This document shows, piece after piece, positions 1 through 7,152 of a stretch of 64,000 nucleotides of DNA; position 1 is the first letter of the stretch, and each line of letters starts with the position of its first letter. Where the stretch lies: contig JBCBDX010000008.1 of the NCBI GenBank assembly GCA_038529265.1, positions 1 through 64,000 on the forward strand, written 5' to 3'. The notes under the pieces are model-generated. The model was not told the DNA's origin, made no database searches, and saw only the letters and a list, made by a program, of their open reading frames with translations. The position numbers were made by a program, and so were the translations under genes. The DNA comes from JBCBDX01 sp038529265. GTDB taxonomy: Bacteria > Pseudomonadota > Alphaproteobacteria > Rhizobiales > Rhizobiaceae.

Positions 1-164
1 CTTCTGTCCGACTTCAACTCTTCACGCACAGCTGACAGCCGCTAAGGCCGAAACGTGAAGAATATGACTGGCTGGGCTCGAACTCAAAATCCTCCCTCGA
101 GCCCGGCTTGTCCTCACGCAGACTGTGAAATGCGCAACCGATGCCACAACGAAACAGGAGCAAG

Positions 165-383
165 ATGATCATGACGACTTTGACTGTCATTAGAACAACA
201 GCTGTTGCTGCTTTTGCTCTGGCATCTGCTGTTGTTGCCATTACCGGCATGCTGATGCTGGCAGCGCAAGCGACGCCTGCACACGCACTTACAAATTATT
301 CCGGTCAGTTTGCAGCCTTGCAAATTACTGCTCAAACCGCATCCAATGGTGTTTTTGACCCCGCTGTGAATTCAGAAAACTAA
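165..383 (+). CDS. Small exported or membrane peptide, unknown function
   Basis: A 72-residue product. The ATG at 165 follows an AGGAG at 156-160; an in-frame ATG at 141 has no such site, and one at 171 is also possible. Residues 8-38 form one long hydrophobic segment, followed by a signal-peptidase-like A-H-A site near residue 41, so it is either a short secreted peptide of about 30 residues or a single-pass membrane protein. The mature part is rich in Ala, Thr, Gln and Asn with no recognised motif. It stands alone, and a stem-loop follows the stop within 10 bases. I do not recognise the family; coding status rests on the ribosome-binding site and the signal-like N-terminus. Confidence 0.45.
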   Translation: MIMTTLTVIRTTAVAAFALASAVVAITGMLMLAAQATPAHALTNYSGQFAALQITAQTASNGVFDPAVNSEN

Positions 384-740
384 AATCCCAACGCGCTGAT
401 TTTCCCCTCGATCAGCGCCCCAGCGCACAGGCCGGTCGGGTCGCCGTTCATGGGCACCTGCCCCCATCTCGCCCAAGCGATCCGCCGCTGTGTCGTCGAC
501 TGAAAGCCGCCAGTTCCCCATAGCTGGCGGCTTTTGGCATTCTGCACTCATTGATGCATGTCAATTTGGATAGACGTTCTTCATCTCCCGTAACAACGAC
601 CAACAAAATGTCAGGTCCGCCATCCAATTGAATTTCAGCCGCTGTTCGAACGCATCATCGGGTCAAATGTGAGCATTTGCGTAACCTGTTGTCTGGGTCG
701 CGGCGATGCATTCTGTCGGTTTGAACTCAACTTTGGGCGA
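384..740. other. Intergenic stretch with two hairpins, no gene seen
   Basis: This 357-base stretch lies between the small peptide gene and the convergent L,D-transpeptidase. It holds an 8-bp stem-loop at 393-418 (GCGCTGAT / ATCAGCGC) without a T-run and a strong 11-bp hairpin at 503-534. The rest (537-740) shows no ORF, repeat or RNA gene that I can recognise. A short non-coding RNA ending at the second hairpin is possible but unsupported beyond the structure. Confidence 0.5.
503..536 (+). terminator. Rho-independent terminator-like hairpin
   Basis: An 11-bp perfect stem, AAAGCCGCCAG pairing with CTGGCGGCTTT, around a 10-base loop and ending in a short T-run. The A-run on the other side means it could also act on the minus strand, downstream of the L,D-transpeptidase gene that ends at 741. 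Confidence 0.6.
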
Positions 741-1463
741 TCAACGAACGACGATTTCCGCGCCCGAACGCACGCGCTTATAAAGATCAATCACGTCCTG
801 ATTGATCAGGCGTACGCAACCTGAGGACACGGATTTGCCAATAGACCACCATTCGGGTGAGCCGTGCAGACGATAAAGCGTGTCCTGATTGCCCTGAAAG
901 ATGTAGTGGGCGCGGGCGCCGAGCGGGTTTAACAAGCCCGGCTCCATGCCGCCAACCCAAGTATCGGTAGCGCGGTTGTAGGTGGTACGATATTTTTCAA
1001 GTTCCGGCTCGCGGTCAATCATTTCTGCCGGCGGATGCCATTTGGGCCATTTGGCCTTTCGCTTGATGTATCCCTCGCCGGACCATTCAAAGCCTTGACG
1101 TCCCAGTCCCACCCCGTAACGGATCGCTCTTCCGCCCGGTTCAGTGACATACAAATAGTGACGGCTCGTCTCGACGACGATTTTGCCCGGACCGACACCG
1201 GTGTTATTCGCGACGCGTTGGCGGAGTAGCCGCTTGTCAATGCGCTGCCACGGAACGGCGGGAACATTGAAGCCTCCATCACTGACCGCGCCATAGGCTA
1301 ATGCGTAGTTGAAGCCGGAACCGTTTGTGTCGCCACCGGTTGGCCGCGCAGGCGCATCGTCTTGTGGTACCTCGGCGGTAACGCACGCGCTTAAAGTAAG
1401 TCCTGCAACGCCGAGCGCAGACATTTCGAGCATGCGTCGGCGAGAGTAGATGTGGTCTGACAT
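741..1463 (-). CDS. L,D-transpeptidase (YkuD family), lipoprotein-like
   Basis: This 240-residue protein has an N-terminal export signal with twin arginines (residues 8-10), a hydrophobic stretch and a lipobox-like L-S-A-C, so it is probably anchored in the envelope. The C-terminal half is a YkuD catalytic domain: the signature is His200 in an HGSPEW segment and the nucleophile Cys216 in SSGCVRL. The family makes 3-3 peptidoglycan cross-links or attaches proteins to peptidoglycan in the periplasm. Hyphomicrobiales carry many paralogues, so the exact substrate is open. It is divergent from leuC across a 195-base gap and stands alone. Confidence 0.88.
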   Translation of the reverse strand: MSDHIYSRRRMLEMSALGVAGLTLSACVTAEVPQDDAPARPTGGDTNGSGFNYALAYGAVSDGGFNVPAVPWQRIDKRLLRQRVANNTGVGPGKIVVETSRHYLYVTEPGGRAIRYGVGLGRQGFEWSGEGYIKRKAKWPKWHPPAEMIDREPELEKYRTTYNRATDTWVGGMEPGLLNPLGARAHYIFQGNQDTLYRLHGSPEWWSIGKSVSSGCVRLINQDVIDLYKRVRSGAEIVVR

Positions 1464-1589
1464 TACAAACGTCCCCAGATTGGCGGTTTTTCAAGCCGTA
1501 GCGAAAACTTGGATAATGAGGTCTTAAAATTTTCGTGAGATGGCAAGTTCAAAGCCCTTGCTGGACAAAAAAGTATGCAAGTGTTGCGC

Positions 1590-1619
1590 TTGACCCACGC
1601 TTACCTGCTATTGCATATG
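1590..1619 (+). promoter_or_regulatory. Candidate sigma70-type promoter for leuC
   Basis: TTGACC at 1590-1595 followed after 17-18 bases by GCATAT/CATATG at 1613-1619. Transcription would begin near 1625 and give a leader of about 30 bases before the leuC ATG. The -35 is good, the -10 weak. No leucine leader peptide or attenuator was found in the short leader. Confidence 0.35.
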
Positions 1620-1657
1620 GCGCCAGCTATTTCACCGTTCATTTTCAGGGTATTGTC

Positions 1658-3070
1658 ATGGCCGAAGCCACGCCGCGCACACTTTACGATAAAATTTGGG
1701 ATGATCACGTCGTTCACACAGGTGAAGATGGGACATCCCTGCTTTATATTGACCGGCATCTGGTTCACGAAGTAACAAGCCCTCAAGCTTTCGAAGGCTT
1801 GCGCTTGGCTGAACGAGCTGTGCGTGCACCTGAAAAAACGTTGGCAGTTGTTGACCACAATGTGCCGACTTCCCCGGATCGGCATTTGGGCATCAAAAAC
1901 GAAGAAAGCCGTATTCAGGTTGAAGCGTTGGCCAAGAATGCGGCCGATTTTGGTATTGAGTATTATTCAGAGACGGACCGTCGCCAGGGAATCGTCCATA
2001 TTGTCGGTCCGGAACAGGGTTTTACGCTGCCGGGCATGACCATTGTCTGTGGCGACTCGCACACATCAACCCATGGCGCTTTCGGCGCGCTGGCCCATGG
2101 TATCGGAACATCTGAAGTTGAACATGTTTTGGCAACGCAGACATTACGCCAAAAGAAAGCCAAGAACATGCTGGTGCGTGTCGATGGTGTTGCGCCGGAA
2201 GGTGTGACCGCCAAGGACATTATTCTTGCCATTATTGGTGAGATCGGTACCGCAGGCGGTACGGGCCACGTCATTGAGTTTGCCGGTGACGCCATCAAGG
2301 CGCTTTCGATGGAAGGGCGCATGACAGTCTGCAACATGACAATTGAAGGCGGTGCTCGCGCCGGTTTGATTGCACCCGACGAAACGACCTTTGACTATAT
2401 AAAAGACAAACCCCGCGCTCCAAAAGGCGCCGCGTGGGATATGGCAATGGATTATTGGAAAACATTGGTAACCGATGAGGGTGCGCATTTCGACAAGATC
2501 GTCACGCTGGACGCTGCCAATTTGCCTCCGATCGTATCATGGGGCTCGTCGCCGGAAGATGTCGTCTCCATTGAAGGTGTTGTGCCAAATCCCGATGAAA
2601 TTGAAGATGCCAATACGCGTTCGTCCAAGTGGCGCGCGCTGGAATATATGGGCCTCAAGCCTGGCACGAAGATGACTGACATTGAGTTGGACCGTGTTTT
2701 CATCGGTTCGTGCACCAATGGCCGTATTGAAGACCTGCGCGCCGTGGCAAGCGTTGTAGAAGGCAAGAAAGTTGCCGAGCGCGTTGACGCAATGATCGTG
2801 CCGGGCTCCGGGCTTGTCAAAGCGCAAGCCGAGCAGGAAGGTCTCGACAAGATTTTCATCGAAGCCGGATTTGACTGGCGTGAACCGGGTTGTTCGATGT
2901 GCCTTGCCATGAATGATGATCGGCTGAAGCCGGAAGAGCGCTGCGCGTCGACGTCAAACCGCAACTTTGAAGGCCGTCAGGGCTTTAAAGGTCGCACCCA
3001 CTTGGTATCGCCTGCCATGGCCGCTGCGGCAGCAGTTGCGGGACGGTTTGTAGATGTGCGTGATCTTTGA
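1658..3070 (+). CDS. leuC: 3-isopropylmalate dehydratase large subunit LeuC
   Basis: LeuC isomerises 2-isopropylmalate to 3-isopropylmalate in leucine biosynthesis, acting in the cytoplasm as a heterodimer with LeuD. The protein is 470 residues, the usual size. The three cysteines that bind the [4Fe-4S] cluster are visible at about residues 352 (GSCTNGR), 412 and 415 (GCSMC). The frame is open further upstream to 1535, but the ATG at 1658 with a preceding AGGG gives the family-typical N-terminus MAEATPRTLYDKIW, so this start was chosen. leuD is not adjacent, which is common in this order. A hairpin follows the stop. Confidence 0.97.
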   Translation: MAEATPRTLYDKIWDDHVVHTGEDGTSLLYIDRHLVHEVTSPQAFEGLRLAERAVRAPEKTLAVVDHNVPTSPDRHLGIKNEESRIQVEALAKNAADFGIEYYSETDRRQGIVHIVGPEQGFTLPGMTIVCGDSHTSTHGAFGALAHGIGTSEVEHVLATQTLRQKKAKNMLVRVDGVAPEGVTAKDIILAIIGEIGTAGGTGHVIEFAGDAIKALSMEGRMTVCNMTIEGGARAGLIAPDETTFDYIKDKPRAPKGAAWDMAMDYWKTLVTDEGAHFDKIVTLDAANLPPIVSWGSSPEDVVSIEGVVPNPDEIEDANTRSSKWRALEYMGLKPGTKMTDIELDRVFIGSCTNGRIEDLRAVASVVEGKKVAERVDAMIVPGSGLVKAQAEQEGLDKIFIEAGFDWREPGCSMCLAMNDDRLKPEERCASTSNRNFEGRQGFKGRTHLVSPAMAAAAAVAGRFVDVRDL

Positions 3071-3078
3071 TTAATGTT

Positions 3079-3100
3079 GGCGGCCCATTGCAGGGCCGCC
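3079..3100. terminator. Hairpin between convergent leuC and the EF-hand protein gene
   Basis: GGCGGCCC (3079-3086) pairs perfectly with GGGCCGCC (3093-3100) around a 6-base loop, 8 bases after the leuC stop. No good T-run follows on either strand, so it may be a weak bidirectional terminator. Confidence 0.45.
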
Positions 3101-3118
3101 CAAAATGACTTTCACAGT

Positions 3119-4681
3119 CTAATTGAACCAGATCGCGAACATGCCGATGTTCCGACCGAACACGCGGGTGAGTTCGCGCATTCTTTGGCGGTCTATCTCC
3201 TGTCCCGGTTGTGAATAGAGGGCGGAATCATGGCCGGTAGCGAAAGAAACCAAGTCAAACCTTTCGGCCGTGTCAAAGAATAGTTTGACGTTGATCCCGG
3301 TGGGAAGGCGCCAGCTCGGGATAAGCAGTTCACCATTGAGAACCTGTTCGCCAATATCGGCGAGTTCAAGCCAGGCGTCGATTTGTTCTTGCGAGACTCG
3401 AACCCCTCTAAACGGACTTGTCTGGTTGGGATTGGGCAGCCACTCTTTCTCATCGTCAGTTTCCTGCGTGACTAGCGACCAGGTTTCATGGTTTAGCGCC
3501 AGAACCTTCAACCAATGGTCGCGCACTTCAGTCAGCATTTGCCGATCTTCAACGGGCCAGTTGATTGAATGGATGAAGGCGATTGGTTCGAAAAGGCTTT
3601 GGGCCAGATCTTGCCGACCCATGACACCGATGGTGAGCCGTGAAAGACGCCCACGTTTCTCAAGAAGCTCACCAGAGAGGCGACTGAAGTTTTGCCTTTT
3701 CAGATCAAGGTCAGTTCGCTCTTGCTGAAACGCTGCCAACTGTTCAACTCTTTGGCTTTCTGACAGCTCCTGATCGCGATTGATGCTGAAAGCAAGGCTG
3801 TTCAACTCGCTCAGGCGTTGCCTTTCTTCTACCGTTAAACGGACCTCATCAATTTCTGCTCTCAGCGCTTTGATTTCTTCCTGTAGGGCCGCAATCACTT
3901 GCGGATCAGCCTGTAGTGATTTGAACAGTTTCCCGACTTCGTTGGCTTCATAGCCGAAAATATGTTGAGCGCTTACGTCGTATGTTCGCTCATAATTGAA
4001 TGCGAGTATTAGCTTTGCGGTACCTGCCAGCAAGTTGGCATAGCCTTGAAGCCATTTGGCGTCCGCATTGTCGAAACCAATCTGAAGCGAGTCGAGATTG
4101 ATCTGCTCAAGTCGCTCGATCGCCGCTTCGGGACTCAACCTTGGGTCCATTGTTTGAAGCAAGACGCCAAACCTCTCTTCCGCAGTCGCTTTACCGCTGC
4201 TGTCAGCGTCAACTGCGATCTTGAGAAGATCCAAGCTAACAACGAAATCCTCGGGCGTTATCGCACCAAGTGTTTCATCGACGCTTTCTAGCCTCATAAC
4301 AAAGTTACTCAAGAGTTGGCGCGTTGCTTCGTAGGTAGCTGTTTCGGGAGCATCGTTGGGTGGGACCGGAACGCGAAAGATGGGAATTGTCGCCCGAGTA
4401 AACTCATCGCCAATTGTTACGTTGCCAGCACCCAAACGATGCAGATCCTGCTGAAGGCCCTCAATTGCTTGGATGAACAAAAGCGCTCCCAGCTTGAAGG
4501 TGTTTTCTGATGTTGCTGGTTGCGCCGCAAAATAGTCAACGCCATCAGAAAGTGGCATTTCACCATAAGCGTAGCTTTCGAAGTCGCTTTTTATGACTTT
4601 TGTATCATCAGCTGATGTGTAGCCAACCAGTGCGAAATTCATCAAAATGGAAGAGGCGAGTAGCTTGAGAGTTTTGCTCAT
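3119..4681 (-). CDS. Secreted coiled-coil protein with a single EF-hand loop, unknown function
   Basis: A 520-residue protein with a signal peptide (hydrophobic 5-20, cleavage near residue 24), so probably periplasmic. Residues 158-169 read DADSSGKATAEE, which fits a 12-residue EF-hand calcium loop (D1, D3, S5, G6, T9, E12). Residues about 262-345 are rich in Glu, Gln, Arg and Leu with heptad-like spacing and probably form a coiled coil. The C-terminal third is globular with no motif I can name. A GGGAA precedes the ATG. It has its own gap upstream (103 bases to the AEC permease on the same strand). I do not recognise the family; calcium binding is inferred from one loop only. Confidence 0.8.
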   Translation of the reverse strand: MSKTLKLLASSILMNFALVGYTSADDTKVIKSDFESYAYGEMPLSDGVDYFAAQPATSENTFKLGALLFIQAIEGLQQDLHRLGAGNVTIGDEFTRATIPIFRVPVPPNDAPETATYEATRQLLSNFVMRLESVDETLGAITPEDFVVSLDLLKIAVDADSSGKATAEERFGVLLQTMDPRLSPEAAIERLEQINLDSLQIGFDNADAKWLQGYANLLAGTAKLILAFNYERTYDVSAQHIFGYEANEVGKLFKSLQADPQVIAALQEEIKALRAEIDEVRLTVEERQRLSELNSLAFSINRDQELSESQRVEQLAAFQQERTDLDLKRQNFSRLSGELLEKRGRLSRLTIGVMGRQDLAQSLFEPIAFIHSINWPVEDRQMLTEVRDHWLKVLALNHETWSLVTQETDDEKEWLPNPNQTSPFRGVRVSQEQIDAWLELADIGEQVLNGELLIPSWRLPTGINVKLFFDTAERFDLVSFATGHDSALYSQPGQEIDRQRMRELTRVFGRNIGMFAIWFN

Positions 4682-4784
4682 TGCGGTTCCCTTCGTTTCC
4701 CGGTGAAAGCAACAGCAGCGACCTTAGGCATCAATGGGGCGCAAATTTATCGCCTGTGTGACAGAATAATGAATTACCAATTTG

Positions 4785-5729
4785 TCACGTTACGATCACC
4801 TGCAGAAGCCATAGCCAAAGCGTAATTGTCACGACGCTCAACATCGTCGATAGGAGAAACGCCGATGCTGCGACGTCATCAGCGCGCTTGTACATGGAAG
4901 CGAAGATGTAGATGTTAACGCCCGGCGGCATAGCGGCAATTGTCACGGCAGCCAATGTCATGATTGGCTCAAGGTTGAACATGTAATGCGCCAGAATGAA
5001 CGTAATAAGCGGGTGAATGAGCAACGACAAAAACGCGATCAAACCACTTTCCCGTAAGCCACTGGACATCTGATATTGGGTCATCGAAGCACCAATTCCA
5101 ACGAGCGCAGCCGGGATGGCTGATGCAGCGATCATCGCGGTGGCTGTCCCAAACGGGTCGATAAGTGGTAACCCCGACAGATTGAACGCTACACCTGCCA
5201 AAATCGAGATCATCAACGGGTTGGCGATGATGGATTTTCCTGCAGCTGCAAGTGTCTCGCCCATGGGCTTCCCGTCCCGGCGCATCAGTTCCATGGTGAC
5301 CATGCCAACGATGTAAATGGATGAGGCATGGAAGGCGATAATGCCAAACGTTGGTATCAATGCCTCCTGCCCGTGCGATCGCTCAACAATGGCGATGCCG
5401 AGAAGAACAGAGTTTGAAAATGTCGCACCAAAGCCGATGGAGACACTCTCTCCGGGTCGACGTTTGAAGATCGTTCTTGCGGCGATGATTCCCAGACCAA
5501 AGCATGCAAAAGCGCCGGAATAAAACGCGATCAGCAACGGCGCTGATATGGCCTGTCCGAAATCCAATTCTGCCATGGCCCGAAACAAGAGCACCGGGAC
5601 GGCGATCTTAACCGCATAGGCGTTTAGCGCCTCGCCCAGCGAAGCCTTAACGAACTGTGTTCTAACGGCCGTATAGCCGACGATGATGAGAATGAAGACG
5701 GGCGTGATCGTCAGGAATATGGCAAGCAT
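4785..5729 (-). CDS. AEC-family (auxin efflux carrier type) permease
   Basis: A 314-residue inner-membrane protein of about ten hydrophobic helices with the inverted-repeat pattern of the AEC/BASS fold; the N-terminal half begins with a long helix and a G-Y-T-A-V-R turn. Family members export or exchange small organic acids, and substrates are known for few bacterial members, for example malonate or malate carriers. The conserved central segment of the second half (AAMPPGVNIYIFA) is present. It is divergent from the MliC-like lipoprotein gene. Nothing in the context indicates its substrate. Confidence 0.85.
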   Translation of the reverse strand: MLAIFLTITPVFILIIVGYTAVRTQFVKASLGEALNAYAVKIAVPVLLFRAMAELDFGQAISAPLLIAFYSGAFACFGLGIIAARTIFKRRPGESVSIGFGATFSNSVLLGIAIVERSHGQEALIPTFGIIAFHASSIYIVGMVTMELMRRDGKPMGETLAAAGKSIIANPLMISILAGVAFNLSGLPLIDPFGTATAMIAASAIPAALVGIGASMTQYQMSSGLRESGLIAFLSLLIHPLITFILAHYMFNLEPIMTLAAVTIAAMPPGVNIYIFASMYKRADDVAASAFLLSTMLSVVTITLWLWLLQVIVT

Positions 5730-5825
5730 GCCACTGGCATGGTCTCACTTGTTGCAAATGTAAATGACAGGCTTTGTATAATGTGTGTCTTGTCTCGCCG
5801 TTGGATTGGGATTACTGGGCCGGTG

Positions 5826-6158
5826 ATGGGTAAATTCAGGCACATATTCGCTTCAGTCTTGATGCTGTTCACTGGTGGCTTGGCTGCTTGCAGCTCCACT
5901 CCCGATGTGACTTTCCGTGAATCTTCTCAGCCCCGCGTTGCGACCTGGTCCTGTACTGCCGATGTACGCCTGACTGTCGAGAACAATGGCGCGGGCACTT
6001 TGTTGGTCAAAGATAGCCGTGGTGTTGAAGCTGAACTACCAGCTGATCCCCCTGGACAACGCGAGCGTTACGGCAAGACCGGTTTTGCACTCGTTTTTGC
6101 CGGACGGGACGCGAGTTGGTTCATCTCTGGGCGTCAACCCGTCGATTGCAGGCGCTAA
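5826..6158 (+). CDS. MliC-like lipoprotein, putative C-type lysozyme inhibitor
   Basis: A 110-residue lipoprotein. The ATG at 5826 gives a signal peptide ending in a lipobox L-A-A-C; an in-frame ATG at 5739 would add 29 residues that spoil the signal, so it was rejected. The mature part has the MliC pattern: W-S-C near the start, a basic and hydrophobic L-x-V strand, E-L-P, an R-Y after a Gln-Arg-Glu turn, a G-x-x-A-W-like F-A-G-R-D-A-S-W segment and a terminal Cys, giving one probable disulfide. MliC proteins sit in the outer membrane and block host or environmental lysozyme. Assignment is from pattern recognition of a short domain. Confidence 0.65.
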   Translation: MGKFRHIFASVLMLFTGGLAACSSTPDVTFRESSQPRVATWSCTADVRLTVENNGAGTLLVKDSRGVEAELPADPPGQRERYGKTGFALVFAGRDASWFISGRQPVDCRR

Positions 6159-6290
6159 AATCAAAAACGGAAATAATCCCGGCGCGTTTATGCCCTGTCA
6201 TTTTGCGATCTAAACCGGTTTAAGCTACTGATACGGCTTGTGTTTTTTTCGTCTCTGACTAATTGGCAATGCAGCATTGTCGGTTTGCCT

Positions 6291-6320
6291 TTGACGCGCC
6301 GATAATCGCAGGCGTATGAC
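6291..6320 (+). promoter_or_regulatory. Candidate promoter of the sdhCDAB operon
   Basis: TTGACG (6291-6296), an 18-base spacer and TATGAC (6315-6320). Transcription would start near 6327 and leave a leader of about 29 bases that includes the AAGGT ribosome-binding site at 6343-6347. No other comparably good promoter was seen between 6159 and 6355. Confidence 0.5.
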
Positions 6321-6355
6321 ACGCCCAACCGGAACCGTCAGCGAAGGTAAACGCC

Positions 6356-6754
6356 TTGTCCAGTTCAGTTTCATCGTCAGGCCGCCCGCTATCTCCGCAC
6401 CTGACGGTATACAAGCTTATCCCGACCATGCTCGCTTCAATCATGCATCGTATAACGGGTGTGGCTCTTTATTTTGGTACCGTTTTGGTCGCCATCTGGT
6501 TGATTGCTGCCGCGACCGGCCCGGGTGCTTTTGATCTCGTCAACGCGTTCTATTCATCGTGGTTCGGTTTGCTTGTTCTTTTTGGTTACACGTGGGCGCT
6601 GATGCACCATATGCTTGGCGGCATCCGTCACTTTGTTTGGGATGCAACGCTTCTCATGGACAAGGCAACTGCGACGAAACTCGCTTATGCGACTTTTATC
6701 GGATCGGCTTCGTTGACGTTGCTTATCTGGATCATCGTTGCGGTGGCGCGCTGA
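6356..6754 (+). CDS. sdhC: Succinate dehydrogenase cytochrome b556 subunit SdhC
   Basis: SdhC is one of the two membrane anchors of complex II and helps bind heme b and ubiquinone. The 132-residue protein has three transmembrane helices. The family signatures are seen: R-P-L-S-P-H-L near the N-terminus, HRITG at 31-35, and H-x-x-x-G-x-R-H at 85-92 (HMLGGIRH), with His85 the likely heme ligand. The start is TTG at 6356, preceded by AAGGT with 8-base spacing; the next in-frame ATG (residue 25) lies inside the conserved region and is too late. It is first in sdhCDAB, with an 11-base gap to sdhD. Confidence 0.93.
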   Translation: MSSSVSSSGRPLSPHLTVYKLIPTMLASIMHRITGVALYFGTVLVAIWLIAAATGPGAFDLVNAFYSSWFGLLVLFGYTWALMHHMLGGIRHFVWDATLLMDKATATKLAYATFIGSASLTLLIWIIVAVAR

Positions 6755-6765
6755 GGGGGATGGCT

Positions 6766-7146
6766 ATGTCGATCAAAACACCTTTCAAGCGCGTTGAGGG
6801 TCTCGGCTCTGCCAAGGACGGGACCGAGCACTTTTGGCGCCAACGGGTCACTGCAATTGCAAATATTCCGCTGATGCTGGCCTTCGTTTGGATCTTGGCT
6901 TCGACCAACGGCCGGTCCCATGAAGAAGTGACAGCCTATCTGGGTAGTCCATTTGTCGCGATCATTTTGCTTCTGATGCTTGTGAGCGGGCTTTATCATG
7001 CCAAGCTCGGCATGCAGGTCGTCATTGAGGATTACGTCCACAGTGAGTTCGCCAAATACGCATTAGTCCTTTTGAACTTATTCTTTGTGGCGGCGCTCGG
7101 GTTCGCAAGCGTTTTCGCCGTTTTGAAATTGGGTTTTGGAAGTTAG
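6766..7146 (+). CDS. sdhD: Succinate dehydrogenase membrane anchor SdhD
   Basis: The second membrane anchor of complex II, 126 residues with three transmembrane helices. The segment Y-H-A-K-L-G-M-Q around residue 77 holds His78, the expected heme/quinone-side histidine, followed by I-E-D-Y-V-H, which is typical of alphaproteobacterial SdhD. Two ATGs are in frame at 6760 and 6766; the GAGGGG at 6754-6759 touches the first and is 6 bases from the second, so 6766 was chosen. Six bases separate it from sdhA. Confidence 0.93.
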   Translation: MSIKTPFKRVEGLGSAKDGTEHFWRQRVTAIANIPLMLAFVWILASTNGRSHEEVTAYLGSPFVAIILLLMLVSGLYHAKLGMQVVIEDYVHSEFAKYALVLLNLFFVAALGFASVFAVLKLGFGS

Positions 7147-7152
7147 ATCATC

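Noticed and set aside
14..250. A 78-codon minus-strand frame at the window start
   Set aside because: It overlaps the better-supported small exported peptide gene, and no ribosome-binding site or motif was seen.
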